Assembly: GCF_000772535.1 (NCBI RefSeq) | Contig: NZ_JSUM01000010.1 | Location: forward strand, 186,001-250,000 | Reading direction: 5' to 3' | Length of the DNA: 64,000 nucleotides | Source: Chelonobacter oris | GTDB lineage: Bacteria; Pseudomonadota; Gammaproteobacteria; Enterobacterales; Pasteurellaceae | Shown here: piece by piece, positions 39,599 through 48,700 of the stretch | Layout: the number at the start of each line of letters is the position of its first letter | How positions within the stretch are numbered: the first letter of the stretch is position 1 | Made by a program: the position numbers and the translations under genes | Notes under the pieces: model-generated | The model's input: only the letters and a program-made list of their open reading frames with translations | What the model was told of the DNA's origin: nothing | Database searches by the model: none

Positions 39599-40966
39599 AT
39601 GTTTAGAACGATTTTTATCGTGTTATTTTCCCTGTTTTCTTCCTCACCCATATTAGCGGAAAATACCAATACCGCACTTTCGGATCAACCATTACAGCCT
39701 CAATCGATTCATGCCGCCCTGCTGACTGAAGTGACCGCCAAAGGGCAAAAAATCGCAGCCGTCGCATTGGAATATGAAGATAATCTGTTGAGTGGTGATG
39801 AACTGCAAGATCTGTATCAAATCGACGTATTTTTAGATGATACCCCCCTAGGCAAGCGCCAAATTCTAAAAGCATACAGTATGGATAGTGCCGTATTATC
39901 TTCTCTCCCCAAATCCGGTAAATATATTGTTCTTGAACTCAATAAACAAGATGAAAACGCCGATTTATATTCATTAAAAACGGAAAATAACGAACCGATG
40001 TCATTTCGTGCGAGAAATGAAGAAAATGCATTGATTACCAGAGAAATTGTACAAAGTAACCGTGTTCCCGAATACTATAAAGTGCGGTTACAATATGTCA
40101 TACAGCAAAAAGGGATGATTAAACTCAGCAACGGTAAAACTATCGCCCCGAATAAGATTCATATAAGTGCAGAACCGAATAACCTAAAAAACTCCATTAT
40201 TGATCAATTCCAAGCCAATCAAGTTCACTTAACCAATCCGCAAAATACGCTGCATTACCAACTTTATAAGCCACAACAAAGTGCGGTTCGCAAGCAATAC
40301 CCCCTGACAATTTTTTTGCATGGTTCAGGACAACTCGGTACTGATAATATTGCCCAGTTGTCGTCCAGCAAAGGCGCTATCTCAACCCTAAAATATGAGG
40401 ACGGTTTTGTATTAGCACCGCAATATGCCAGTGTATTTGACCCTTTTGATGATACTACCAAAGGGCAATAAGGCGGCGTTCATTGGCAAACTGAAAATCG
40501 CCGTAAACTACTATTAGCCATGATAGATAAAACAATTCAAGAAAATCCCGAAATTGATACAAGCCGTATTTATATTGTTGGACTTTCCAGAGGGGCGGAA
40601 GGCGGACTATATTTATTACTCGATCGTCCTGATTTCTTTGCTGCTGCGCTACTGATGAGCGGCAGAGAAGCTTACACAATAGAATGGCTCGATGGTAATG
40701 CAACGAAAGAAAATCTTGCTCCGGTAAACAAAACACCTATTTGGTTTTTCCACAGCAAAGAAGATAAAGTTTCTCCTGTTGCAGGCTCACGTATTAACTA
40801 TCAAATAATTGCTGAACAACTTAAAAATCCATATGTTAAATATACTGAATTCAGTTTCAATCAACTCGGTGACAACGGTATTCTCAATAATAATCCACAT
40901 AATACTTGGGATGCGGTATTTAACAGTCCGGAGGCTATTTCTTGGCTTTTACGGCAAAAACGTTAA
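39599..40966 (+). pseudogene. secreted alpha/beta-hydrolase (esterase) with an in-frame stop
   Basis: One frame runs 39599-40966 (456 codons including the stop codons) but contains TAA at 40469-40471. The first part (290 aa) has a signal peptide (FRTIFIVLFSLFSSSPILA), a beta-rich domain and LTIFLHGSGQLGTDN, the oxyanion strand of PHB-depolymerase or prolyl-oligopeptidase-like esterases. After the stop the same frame continues GGVHWQTENRRKLLLAMID and has the nucleophile elbow GLSRGAEGG and the late IWFFHSKEDKVSP. The stop therefore removes the catalytic Ser and presumably inactivates the enzyme. USS copies inside show that it is not brand-new DNA. Reading error or read-through are alternatives. 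Confidence 0.8.
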
Positions 40967-40984
40967 TTCAAAAAGGAATCAATC

Positions 40985-41674
40985 ATGCAATATCAATTAC
41001 TCTCTTACCCGCTAGACATCAAAGATCCCGGTTTTCCCGGCGAACCAACGTTAAGTATTGAAAACTGCACCGACACAGATAAAGGAGATGCCTATAATAG
41101 TTCAAAAATTCATTTATTTAATCATTTCGGAACTCATTTCGATGCACCCAATCATTTTAATCCACAAGGAAAAACTATCTCAGAATTACCACTAGAACAA
41201 TTTATTTATGAAAAACCTTTATTGTTAGATATACCAAAAAATGAAACTGATTTAATCGAACCTGATGATATATCTCCGTTTTTGAGCGAAATTCAGCAGG
41301 CTGATTGCTTGATTATCCGCACAGGACTAGAAAAAGTACGATACTCAAATCCACAAAATTATGCAGCAAAAGGGTGTGCCGTCAGTATTTCTGCGGCACA
41401 ATATTTGATTGATCATGCGCCAAACTTAAAAGCAATAGGCTTTGATTTTATTTCGTTAGCCTCTCCATCCAATCCAGAGCACGGCATAAAAGCTCATCAA
41501 ATTATGTTAGGTATGTCCAATGAAAATTTTATTTGTATTATTGAAGATATGAAGTTGGCTCATATTGATCAATATCGCTTGAATAAAATTTTTGCCTTAC
41601 CACTGTTAGTCAAAGGTATAGACAGTTCTCAAGTAACGGTTTTAGCCGAAATAGGAGAAAAGGATAAAAAATAA
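40985..41674 (+). CDS. cyclase-family protein (kynurenine formamidase-like fold)
   Basis: 229 aa. The cyclase-family metal motif HFGTHFDAPNHF lies near residue 50, and a second His/Glu region is in SNPEHGIKAH. Such proteins are zinc hydrolases; known members include kynurenine formamidase and isatin hydrolase, and others act on amides or lactones. Here the neighbours point to sugar-acid chemistry, perhaps opening an aldonolactone, but this is inference. AAAGGAA precedes the ATG. Its end overlaps the putative start of the next gene. Confidence 0.78.
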   Translation: MQYQLLSYPLDIKDPGFPGEPTLSIENCTDTDKGDAYNSSKIHLFNHFGTHFDAPNHFNPQGKTISELPLEQFIYEKPLLLDIPKNETDLIEPDDISPFLSEIQQADCLIIRTGLEKVRYSNPQNYAAKGCAVSISAAQYLIDHAPNLKAIGFDFISLASPSNPEHGIKAHQIMLGMSNENFICIIEDMKLAHIDQYRLNKIFALPLLVKGIDSSQVTVLAEIGEKDKK

Positions 41675-43451
41675 ATATTATATTTGGTCCGCTATTTTTG
41701 CCATACTAACCTTTATCGGCGCTTATATAGCGTCACAAATTGAACGTGATTTTGGAAAAATTGATGTTTCTACCGTGCATATTATGACGGAAGAAATGAA
41801 GCCTATGGTTGCAAAATTATATCGTCCAATAACAGCAACCAAAGACAATCCGGCTGCTGGTTTACTAGCATTACACGGATATCAAAGTGACAAAGAAGCT
41901 ACTAGCACCTTTGGTGCACTAGAATTGGCTAAACGGGGATTTGTTGTATTAGCCATTGATCAGTTTGGCCATGGTTATTCAACCGCACTTCCTGCCTCTA
42001 ATAAAAACATGAGTGGCTCCAATAACGGTTATCAATATCTGAAATCACTTCCCTTTGTCGATAAAAATTCGTTAGGTCTTTTCGGACATTCTACCGGTGC
42101 ATTAAATGCTATTCGCGTTGCCAAAATGAATCCTGATCATAAAGCGATTAATGGTTTGAGTAGCAATGGTGGTGACCCAGAATTACATAATTATCTTTTA
42201 ACACAAGGATTATATGAAGAAATTGGCGGCTATCGCGAGCGAACTTTTCCAGTAAAAAATCTTATACACAACAAAAATCGATTAACTGCCTTTTCACTTC
42301 CGGAAAATGAAACATTGCAATGGTCACATACTTATGGTGATTTTCAAGACGGCAGCGCTAGACGTGCGGATTTAGTCAACGGCACTCACTTAGGCGTGAT
42401 GATTTCTTCTGAGAGTAATCGTCAAGTAATTGAATGGTTTAATACAGCCTTGCAAAATAATGATAAAACATACTGGTTTGATCCTACGGAGCAAACCTAT
42501 TGGTATAAAGAATTTTCCGGTTTATTTTCCCTATTTTCCGCTTTAATTTCAGCATTATTTTTAGCTGCCGCATTATTAAATAAAGTCTATTTCCAAGAGG
42601 TTTCACAAACAGTAATTGAAACCATGGTTATTAGTAAGAAAAATTGGTGGACTTTTGCATTGTTAAATATTGTTATGACACTATTTTTATATCCGCTACT
42701 GACTCAATGGGGCGGAGCAAATGAGCCGATAGCTAGTGTATTACCGTTTATGCCGCTGGAAATGGGAAATGGAATTATTACTTGGATAGCAATGAGTGCC
42801 GTAGTCAACCTAATCTTCTTTTTAGTTTGGAAAAAATCAGTCCATATCAATCTTTCCGTACTAGGCGTATCAAATTCTCACCCGACAACCTTTACAGTTA
42901 TTTTTCGGTTCCTGTTGTTAAGTGTATTTTTAATCGGTTGGTTATATTTGATTGCCGCTATCTGTCATTGGTACTGGGGAGTTGAACTACGTTTTCTATG
43001 GCCATTCTTAAAGCCGCTTACTCCGGAAAGAGCAGTATTATTTTTAATTTACTGGTTACCAATTCTTGCTTTCTTCATGGTTTATAACGGCTTAATTCTT
43101 AATATCCAAATGAAGCAAAAACTATACCGTACGTTTATTTCCACCTTATTAATATGGACGATAAAAACAATCTTTGTCGCTATGGGTGGTTTAGCTGTTT
43201 TATGGCTATTTCACTTTATTCCAAACTTTATGCAGATAGGTCCCGGCTTTGATCTCATCGGTTTGCCACAATTTGGCGGACGCTGGATGATGATGCTTGC
43301 TGTTATTATTCCACAATTTGTTGTATTGCTGTTTATTAATAATTGGTGTTATTTAAAAACTGGATATATTTATCTCGGGGTATTCTTCACTTCATTGTTA
43401 ATGACTTGGATACTTGTCGGCGGACAAGTTATTGGCAGATTTTTAGCTTGA
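41664..43451 (+). CDS. membrane-anchored alpha/beta hydrolase with polytopic C-terminus
   Basis: The frame starts after a TAG at 41652. A TM anchor is encoded in frame (NKYYIWSAIFAILTFIGAYI) before the first normal start codon (GTG 41775), which would delete it. The likely original start is at 41664, now ATA, exactly 6 nt after a GGAG and overlapping the cyclase stop by 11 nt. From there the protein is about 595 aa: the anchor, an alpha/beta-hydrolase domain (LLALHGYQSDKEA, nucleophile LFGHSTGALNA), then about eight membrane helices from residue 285 on. No function is assigned to this fusion. If ATA cannot start, the gene is crippled. AT-rich relative to neighbours. Confidence 0.65.
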   Translation: MKNKYYIWSAIFAILTFIGAYIASQIERDFGKIDVSTVHIMTEEMKPMVAKLYRPITATKDNPAAGLLALHGYQSDKEATSTFGALELAKRGFVVLAIDQFGHGYSTALPASNKNMSGSNNGYQYLKSLPFVDKNSLGLFGHSTGALNAIRVAKMNPDHKAINGLSSNGGDPELHNYLLTQGLYEEIGGYRERTFPVKNLIHNKNRLTAFSLPENETLQWSHTYGDFQDGSARRADLVNGTHLGVMISSESNRQVIEWFNTALQNNDKTYWFDPTEQTYWYKEFSGLFSLFSALISALFLAAALLNKVYFQEVSQTVIETMVISKKNWWTFALLNIVMTLFLYPLLTQWGGANEPIASVLPFMPLEMGNGIITWIAMSAVVNLIFFLVWKKSVHINLSVLGVSNSHPTTFTVIFRFLLLSVFLIGWLYLIAAICHWYWGVELRFLWPFLKPLTPERAVLFLIYWLPILAFFMVYNGLILNIQMKQKLYRTFISTLLIWTIKTIFVAMGGLAVLWLFHFIPNFMQIGPGFDLIGLPQFGGRWMMMLAVIIPQFVVLLFINNWCYLKTGYIYLGVFFTSLLMTWILVGGQVIGRFLA

Positions 43452-43467
43452 TATAACCCAAAGCGAT

Positions 43468-43498
43468 AAATGCCGAATATCCCGATTTGGCATTTTCC
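43468..43498. terminator. terminator between the hydrolase and gntK
   Basis: AAATGCC (43468-43474) pairs with GGCATTT (43489-43495), with AAT/ATT pairing inside. It lies between convergent genes. Confidence 0.55.
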
Positions 43499-43499
43499 A

Positions 43500-44030
43500 T
43501 TATAATAATGGCTTCAAAGCCTGTTCGCAACGTGCAACAACTTCCTCAAACAAACCATCAATATTAATATGAATCACATCATTTTCATCAACTTGGGGAA
43601 CTTCTAGTGTCTCAAACTGGCTTTTTAGCATTTCCGCTTTCATATAATGTCCTTTGCGCTGCTTCATACGCTCTAATACCAGGTCAAAACTGCCTTCCAA
43701 AAATAGAAATCTGACGTGTTCGTTTCCATCACGGATCAAATCACGATACTGTTTTTTCAATGCCGAACAAACAATAATTCCTATCTCACTTTTTTGTTCT
43801 AAGCTAAATGCCGCATCACGGATTCTTTCTAGCCACGGTGCACGATCATCATCATTCAGCGGCTGCCCCGCCCCCATTTTAATGATGTTTGCGCGCGGGT
43901 GCAGATCATCGCCGTCAATCAGTTTTATCCCCAAACGTTGCGCAAGTGCGGTACCGATCGAGGTTTTTCCTGTGCTGGAAACGCCCATCAAAATAAAACT
44001 TTTCCCTTTTTTTACTGCTGCCGATGCCAT
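43500..44030 (-). CDS. gntK: gluconokinase
   Basis: 176 aa. The Walker A motif is GVSSTGKTS at about residues 16-24; DGDDLHPRANIIKMGAGQPL binds substrate, and CSALKKQYRDLIR is the family signature. It makes 6-phosphogluconate from gluconate, the common end of the gluconate and idonate routes. It diverges from idnD, with two GntR/IdnR-like operators between them. Confidence 0.93.
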   Translation of the reverse strand: MASAAVKKGKSFILMGVSSTGKTSIGTALAQRLGIKLIDGDDLHPRANIIKMGAGQPLNDDDRAPWLERIRDAAFSLEQKSEIGIIVCSALKKQYRDLIRDGNEHVRFLFLEGSFDLVLERMKQRKGHYMKAEMLKSQFETLEVPQVDENDVIHINIDGLFEEVVARCEQALKPLL

Positions 44031-44092
44031 AAGCGACTCCTTGAATCTATTTTTGATCTTTATTTTTTAACATACCTTAAATCAGGTTAAAT

Positions 44093-44108
44093 AGTTACCT
44101 GTAACAGT
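44093..44108. promoter_or_regulatory. GntR/IdnR-like operator 1
   Basis: AGTTACCTGTAACAGT contains the palindrome GTTAC-CT-GTAAC, close to the LacI-family GntR/IdnR operator (about ATGTTACCGGTAACAT). It lies 63 nt upstream of the gntK start. Confidence 0.6.
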
Positions 44109-44114
44109 TAATAT

Positions 44115-44130
44115 AGTGATATTCGTCACA
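44115..44130. promoter_or_regulatory. CRP-like site between gntK and idnD
   Basis: AGTGATATTCGTCACA matches TGTGA-N6-TCACA at nine of ten positions. It lies between the two candidate GntR/IdnR operators, which fits catabolite control of both directions. Confidence 0.65.
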
Positions 44131-44244
44131 AATTTATTTTGTGATAAACACATCCAATCATAGATGAATGGTGATTATTTGAACTGGATCGCAAAATACA
44201 TAAATTTCTGAACTTTTGACTTTACCCTTCACCCCTAACAAGAT

Positions 44245-44260
44245 ATGTTATCGGTAACTT
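44245..44260. promoter_or_regulatory. GntR/IdnR-like operator 2
   Basis: ATGTTATCGGTAACTT matches the GntR/IdnR operator consensus closely. It lies 42 nt before the idnD ATG; its centre is 152 bp from operator 1, a spacing that could allow looping. Confidence 0.7.
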
Positions 44261-44301
44261 AATTGAGTATTTGAGAATACATTCATTTAAAGGAGACAAG
44301 A

Positions 44302-45339
44302 ATGGAATTAGAAACATTATCTTGTGTAGTACAAGGAAAAAAAGAAGTTAATGTTGTATCACAAAAAATACAGTTCATCGATGACTCAGATACTACATTG
44401 GTACAAATAACGCGAGGCAGTATTTGCGGCTCAGATTTGCACTACTATCAACACGGCAAGGTGGGTAATTTTGAGATTAAACATCCCATGATTTTAGGCC
44501 ATGAAGTGATTGGTAAAATTATCAAAAGTAATTCTCCAGTATTGCAGCCAGGTCAAAAAGTTGCCATCAATCCGAGTAAACCTTGTTTAATATGCAAATA
44601 TTGCCTGAATGGTGATACTAATCAATGTGAACAAATGCGTTTCTTTGGAAGTGCAATGTATCATCCTCATGTTGACGGTGCATTTACCCAATTTAAAGTT
44701 GTCGATACCAACCAATGCATTCCTTACTCAGAATCCTTAGATGATGATGTGATGGTATTCGCCGAACCTTTAGCTGTCGCTATTCATGCAGGAAAGCAGG
44801 GAGGTGACCTATTTGGTAAGCGTGTGTTTATTTCCGGTGTTGGGCCGATTGGCTGCCTTATCATTGCTGCTGTAAAAGCTTTAGGTGCCAAAGAGATTAT
44901 CTGTACCGATATTAGCCGGCGCTGTCTGGATCTTGCACAACAAATGGGCGCTACAAAAACGTTATTGGCACACGATAACTTTTCTGATTATTTAGTACAC
45001 AAAGGCGAATTTGACGTTTCGTTTGAGGTTTCCGGTCATCCTTCATCAATAGAACGCTGTCTTGAGGTAACCAAAGCCAGAGGGAGAATCGTACAAGTCG
45101 GGATGGGCGGAAATGTCCCCAATTTCCCAATAATGACACTGATCGCAAAAGAAATCAATCTAGTCGGTTCCTTCCGTTTTGTTGAAGAATTCAATACTGC
45201 CGTTGAGTGGTTAAGTAAGAAAATTGTCGACCCGCGCCCCCTTTTATCAGCCAAATTTCGATTCCAAGAATTAAAACCGGCCCTAGAAACTGCCGGCAAT
45301 AAACATGAAATCTCCAAAGTACAACTTGTTTTTGAATAA
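44302..45339 (+). CDS. idnD: L-idonate 5-dehydrogenase
   Basis: 345 aa, zinc medium-chain dehydrogenase. Catalytic zinc: Cys in GSICGSDLHYYQHGKVG and LGHEVIGK. Structural zinc: CLICKYC and a fourth Cys after NGDTNQ. NAD(P) site: SGVGPIGCLIIA. It oxidises L-idonate to 5-ketogluconate. First gene of idnD-idnO-permease. It is more AT-rich than the following permease gene and has no USS, so it may have been acquired. Confidence 0.9.
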   Translation: MELETLSCVVQGKKEVNVVSQKIQFIDDSDTTLVQITRGSICGSDLHYYQHGKVGNFEIKHPMILGHEVIGKIIKSNSPVLQPGQKVAINPSKPCLICKYCLNGDTNQCEQMRFFGSAMYHPHVDGAFTQFKVVDTNQCIPYSESLDDDVMVFAEPLAVAIHAGKQGGDLFGKRVFISGVGPIGCLIIAAVKALGAKEIICTDISRRCLDLAQQMGATKTLLAHDNFSDYLVHKGEFDVSFEVSGHPSSIERCLEVTKARGRIVQVGMGGNVPNFPIMTLIAKEINLVGSFRFVEEFNTAVEWLSKKIVDPRPLLSAKFRFQELKPALETAGNKHEISKVQLVFE

Positions 45340-45361
45340 GCGGCATTAAAGGATAAATAAA

Positions 45362-46129
45362 ATGAGTGAATTATTTTCATTAAACAATAAACGGGTATTG
45401 ATCACAGGGTCAACTCGTGGCATAGGTCTACTATTAGCGCAAGGACTGGCAGAACATGGAGCCGAAATCATTATCCACGGCACCAAACAGCGCGTTGCAG
45501 AAGAGATCGCGCAGCAACTGACTGAAAAAACAAGAGCAAAAACCCATGCAGTGGCGTTTGATGTCACTGATTCGCAAGCAGTGCGTGACGCTATTGAACA
45601 GATTGAAAATAACATCGGTTCGATTAATGTGCTGATAAACAATGCAGGAATTCAGCGCCGCCACCCTTTTTGTGAATTTCCGGAACAGGAGTTTGATGAC
45701 ATTATCAGTGTCAACCAAAAAGCCGTATTTATTATTTCACAGGCGGTTGCTAAATACATGGTGCTCCGTCAAAGCGGGAAAATCATCAATATTGGCTCAA
45801 TGCAAAGTGAATTGGGTCGAGATACCATCACACCTTATGCCGCTTCTAAAGGCGCGGTTAAAATGCTGACCCGTGGAATGTGTGTTGAACTGGCACGTTA
45901 CAATATTCAAGTCAACGGGATTGCACCAGGTTATTTTAAAACTGAATTAACCAAACCGTTAGTAGAAAATAAAGAATTTAGCGATTGGTTATGTAAACGT
46001 ACTCCGGCAGCACGCTGGGGCAATCCGGAAGAATTAATCGGTGCCGCCATATTTTTAGCGTCAAAAGCCTCTGATTTCGTCAATGGTCACCTACTATTTG
46101 TAGATGGCGGAATGTTAGCTGCTGTTTAA
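45362..46129 (+). CDS. idnO: gluconate 5-dehydrogenase (5-ketogluconate reductase)
   Basis: 255 aa, classical SDR. TGSTRGIG is the cofactor loop, NNAGIQRRHPF the Rossmann signature, and PYAASKGAVKML holds Y-x3-K. It reduces 5-ketogluconate to D-gluconate, which GntK then phosphorylates. It lies 22 nt after idnD and 22 nt before the permease. Confidence 0.92.
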   Translation: MSELFSLNNKRVLITGSTRGIGLLLAQGLAEHGAEIIIHGTKQRVAEEIAQQLTEKTRAKTHAVAFDVTDSQAVRDAIEQIENNIGSINVLINNAGIQRRHPFCEFPEQEFDDIISVNQKAVFIISQAVAKYMVLRQSGKIINIGSMQSELGRDTITPYAASKGAVKMLTRGMCVELARYNIQVNGIAPGYFKTELTKPLVENKEFSDWLCKRTPAARWGNPEELIGAAIFLASKASDFVNGHLLFVDGGMLAAV

Positions 46130-46151
46130 TATTAGTTAAGGAACTCAAATT

Positions 46152-47501
46152 ATGTTAATTTTTACCATGCTCGCAGCAATCCTGTTATTGCTGATCCTGA
46201 TTATAAAATTCAAAGTTCATGCGTTTGTCGCCTTGATTATCGTCAGTCTGTTGACCGCACTTGCGACCGGTATTCCGGTGGATAAAATTCTGCCGACCAT
46301 GCTGGGCGGATTTGGCGGTACATTGGCTTCGGTTGCATTACTGGTCGGCTTGGGAGCAATGATCGGGCGCTTACTGGAAATCACCGGCGGCGCCAAAGTG
46401 CTGGCCGACACACTGATCAATAAATTCGGCGAAAAGAAAGCACCGCTGGCATTGGGCGTCGCCTCATTGCTGTTCGGCTTTCCAATTTTCTTTGATGCCG
46501 GTTTGGTGGTAATGCTGCCGATCATTTTCAGTGTCGCCAAACAATTCGGCGGCTCGTTGTTCCGTTATGCATTTCCTGCCGCCGGTGCTTTCGCGGTAAT
46601 GCACGCCTTTCTGCCGCCACATCCGGGTCCGGTTGCTTCCGGAGATTTATTGGGTGCCAATATGGGCTTGCTGGTCTTAGTCGGCTTAATTTGCGCCATG
46701 CCGACTTGGTATATCGCTGCCTATCTTTACGGTACGTTTTTAGGTAAAAAAATGCATCTGGATTTACCAAAAGCCTTTCTGAACGCCAATGTGATCAGCG
46801 ATACCGCCGCACAAAATCCGCCGAGTTTCAAAAAAGTACTGCTGATTCTGTTATTACCACTTTTCCTTATTATGCTGGATACGGTGCTAAATACCTTGAG
46901 CGTCACAAAAGTAGTGGACGGTGCCGAATTATGGGTGCAAACCCTACGCTTTCTGGGTAAAACCCCGATTGCATTACTCATCACACTGATCGCCTCCATT
47001 ATCCTGTTAAAAGGACAACGCAGCTACGAACAAATTGAAAAAATTTGTGATAATGCCTTGGGACCGATCTGTGCCATCGTGTTGGTAACCGGTGCCGGCG
47101 GTATGTTCGGCGGGGTATTGCGTGCCAGCGGTATCGGCGATGTATTGGCGGAAATGCTGTCCGATACCGGCATGCCGGTGATCGTAGCCGCCTTTATTAT
47201 CTCGCTGGCATTGCGGGTTGCGCAAGGCTCGGCAACCGTTGCCCTGACCACCGCGTCGGCATTGATTGCCCCGACAGTCGCCGCAACCACCGGCTTAAGT
47301 GCATTCGATCTCTGTTTTATCGTGATCGCAATTGCCTCCGGTGCAACCGCATTTTCACATGTCAACGACTCCGGCTTCTGGTTGGTCAGCCGCTTTTTGG
47401 AAATGGACACCAAAACTACGCTGAAAACCTGGACGGTGATGGAAACGCTAATCGGATTTGTCGGTTTCGGTATCGCTGCAATCGGTAGCATTTTACTCTA
47501 A
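46152..47501 (+). CDS. gluconate/idonate permease (GntP family)
   Basis: 449 aa, about 12-14 membrane segments. FPIFFDAGLVVMLP, FGGTLASVALLVGLGAMIG and HAFLPPHPGPVASG are GntP-family hallmarks. It should import gluconate or L-idonate. The closest E. coli relatives are GntT/IdnT/GntP; which one cannot be settled, so no symbol is given. Composition returns to near 50% GC here, unlike idnD and idnO, and a USS lies near its 5' end. Confidence 0.88.
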   Translation: MLIFTMLAAILLLLILIIKFKVHAFVALIIVSLLTALATGIPVDKILPTMLGGFGGTLASVALLVGLGAMIGRLLEITGGAKVLADTLINKFGEKKAPLALGVASLLFGFPIFFDAGLVVMLPIIFSVAKQFGGSLFRYAFPAAGAFAVMHAFLPPHPGPVASGDLLGANMGLLVLVGLICAMPTWYIAAYLYGTFLGKKMHLDLPKAFLNANVISDTAAQNPPSFKKVLLILLLPLFLIMLDTVLNTLSVTKVVDGAELWVQTLRFLGKTPIALLITLIASIILLKGQRSYEQIEKICDNALGPICAIVLVTGAGGMFGGVLRASGIGDVLAEMLSDTGMPVIVAAFIISLALRVAQGSATVALTTASALIAPTVAATTGLSAFDLCFIVIAIASGATAFSHVNDSGFWLVSRFLEMDTKTTLKTWTVMETLIGFVGFGIAAIGSILL

Positions 47502-47525
47502 TCTCCCTTAAACTCTCTGCAACTT

Positions 47526-47557
47526 AACCGCACTTTGGCATATAAAAGTGCGGTTTT
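47526..47557. terminator. terminator made of an inverted USS pair
   Basis: AACCGCACTTT (47526-47536) and AAAGTGCGGTT (47545-47555) are two USS copies in opposite orientation that form a stem with an 8-nt loop, followed by TT. Dual use of USS pairs as terminators is known in Pasteurellaceae. Confidence 0.75.
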
Positions 47558-47653
47558 GCCATTCGGTCGGTTTAATTCCGTGTGAAAATTCGGCTTGAGT
47601 GGTACAATTCGGCTTTAATGTTGAAGAATTGACAGACACGAACAGAGAACGAT

Positions 47654-48238
47654 ATGGCTCGCCAAAAGAAAACGCGCAAAATCAGCGATATTATGCCGGC
47701 TCGCAAAGCCGATACCAAACCTGCGGCGGCGCAGGTGAAAACCAAAAAAGGCCGTAAACCGACCCGCTATGAACTGGACGCCTTGGCGCGCGAAGAAAAA
47801 CGCAAAAAGAAACGAAAAGGGCTTGATGCCGGCTCACGCCACAGTGCGGCAGATAATGACACTCGCAAGCAAAGTGCGGTACAAAACGACCCTCGTGTCG
47901 GCAGTCGCAAGAAAATCCCATTAATCATCGAAATGGTGAATAAGCCGGAAAAAGGGAAAGTGATTACGCCGCTTAGGTCGGAAACCGCCGAGCCGAAAAA
48001 GTTGGATCCGACGTTGGAACTGGAACGGCTGGAAAACAACGAATGTCTGAACGACTTGCTGGATCAGCTTGATGAGGGCAAAACACTTTCTGCCGATGAT
48101 CAAAAATTCGTTGACGAATGTTTGGTGCGAATCGAACAACTGATGCAAGAATTGGGATTGACCGAAGAAGAAGACGAAAACAGTGAAGATGCGCTGTACC
48201 GCACTTTCAACACCATTGATATTAATAAATTTCGTTAA
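47654..48238 (+). CDS. yihI: YihI, activator of the GTPase Der
   Basis: 194 aa. The N-terminal half is very basic and low in complexity ([30 protein letters not shown]). The C-terminal acidic region has [20 protein letters not shown] and [13 protein letters not shown]. YihI raises the GTPase activity of Der, a 50S assembly factor. Gene order yihI-DUF2489-hemN is the common one. Confidence 0.9.
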   Translation: MARQKKTRKISDIMPARKADTKPAAAQVKTKKGRKPTRYELDALAREEKRKKKRKGLDAGSRHSAADNDTRKQSAVQNDPRVGSRKKIPLIIEMVNKPEKGKVITPLRSETAEPKKLDPTLELERLENNECLNDLLDQLDEGKTLSADDQKFVDECLVRIEQLMQELGLTEEEDENSEDALYRTFNTIDINKFR

Positions 48239-48241
48239 GCG

Positions 48242-48700
48242 ATGAACTGGACGACCTTTTTGATACTTGCCGCAATTGCCGTTATTGTGGGGCTGGCAAG
48301 CTATGCCGCTTGGTTATTGTTGGCACTGCGCAGACAGAAACAAAAAATTACCGCCGCACGGCAAAAAAGACAGGATTTCACCTACGACAGCGTACAAATT
48401 ATCGCCAAAGCGATGCTGAACGGGGATTGTAATCTCTCTGAAGGGGTGATTCGCTTGAATGCCTTATTGCCGGGACTGACGCCGGGAGCGATGGATAACT
48501 ACCCCGCCATGCAGCAACTCTATCATGTGGTGATGGATATGCCGACCCATGAAGCACGCCGTGCCTTGCCGAAAAATCAGCGTATGCGGTTGGATTTAAC
48601 CCGTGAAAGCCGTGAAGTCGAACTGGACGCCAAAATCAAATTGGAACTGCGCCGACTGTTGAGTGATATTGAGATAAAAAACAGGAAACAAGATGTCTGA
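48242..48700 (+). CDS. DUF2489 family membrane protein
   Basis: 152 aa. One N-terminal membrane helix (LAAIAVIVGLASYAAWLLLA) followed by a soluble Arg/Lys-rich domain; FTYDSVQIIAKAMLNGDCNL and MPTHEARRALPKNQR fit DUF2489. Function unknown. It starts 3 nt after yihI and overlaps hemN by 8 nt. Confidence 0.78.
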   Translation: MNWTTFLILAAIAVIVGLASYAAWLLLALRRQKQKITAARQKRQDFTYDSVQIIAKAMLNGDCNLSEGVIRLNALLPGLTPGAMDNYPAMQQLYHVVMDMPTHEARRALPKNQRMRLDLTRESREVELDAKIKLELRRLLSDIEIKNRKQDV

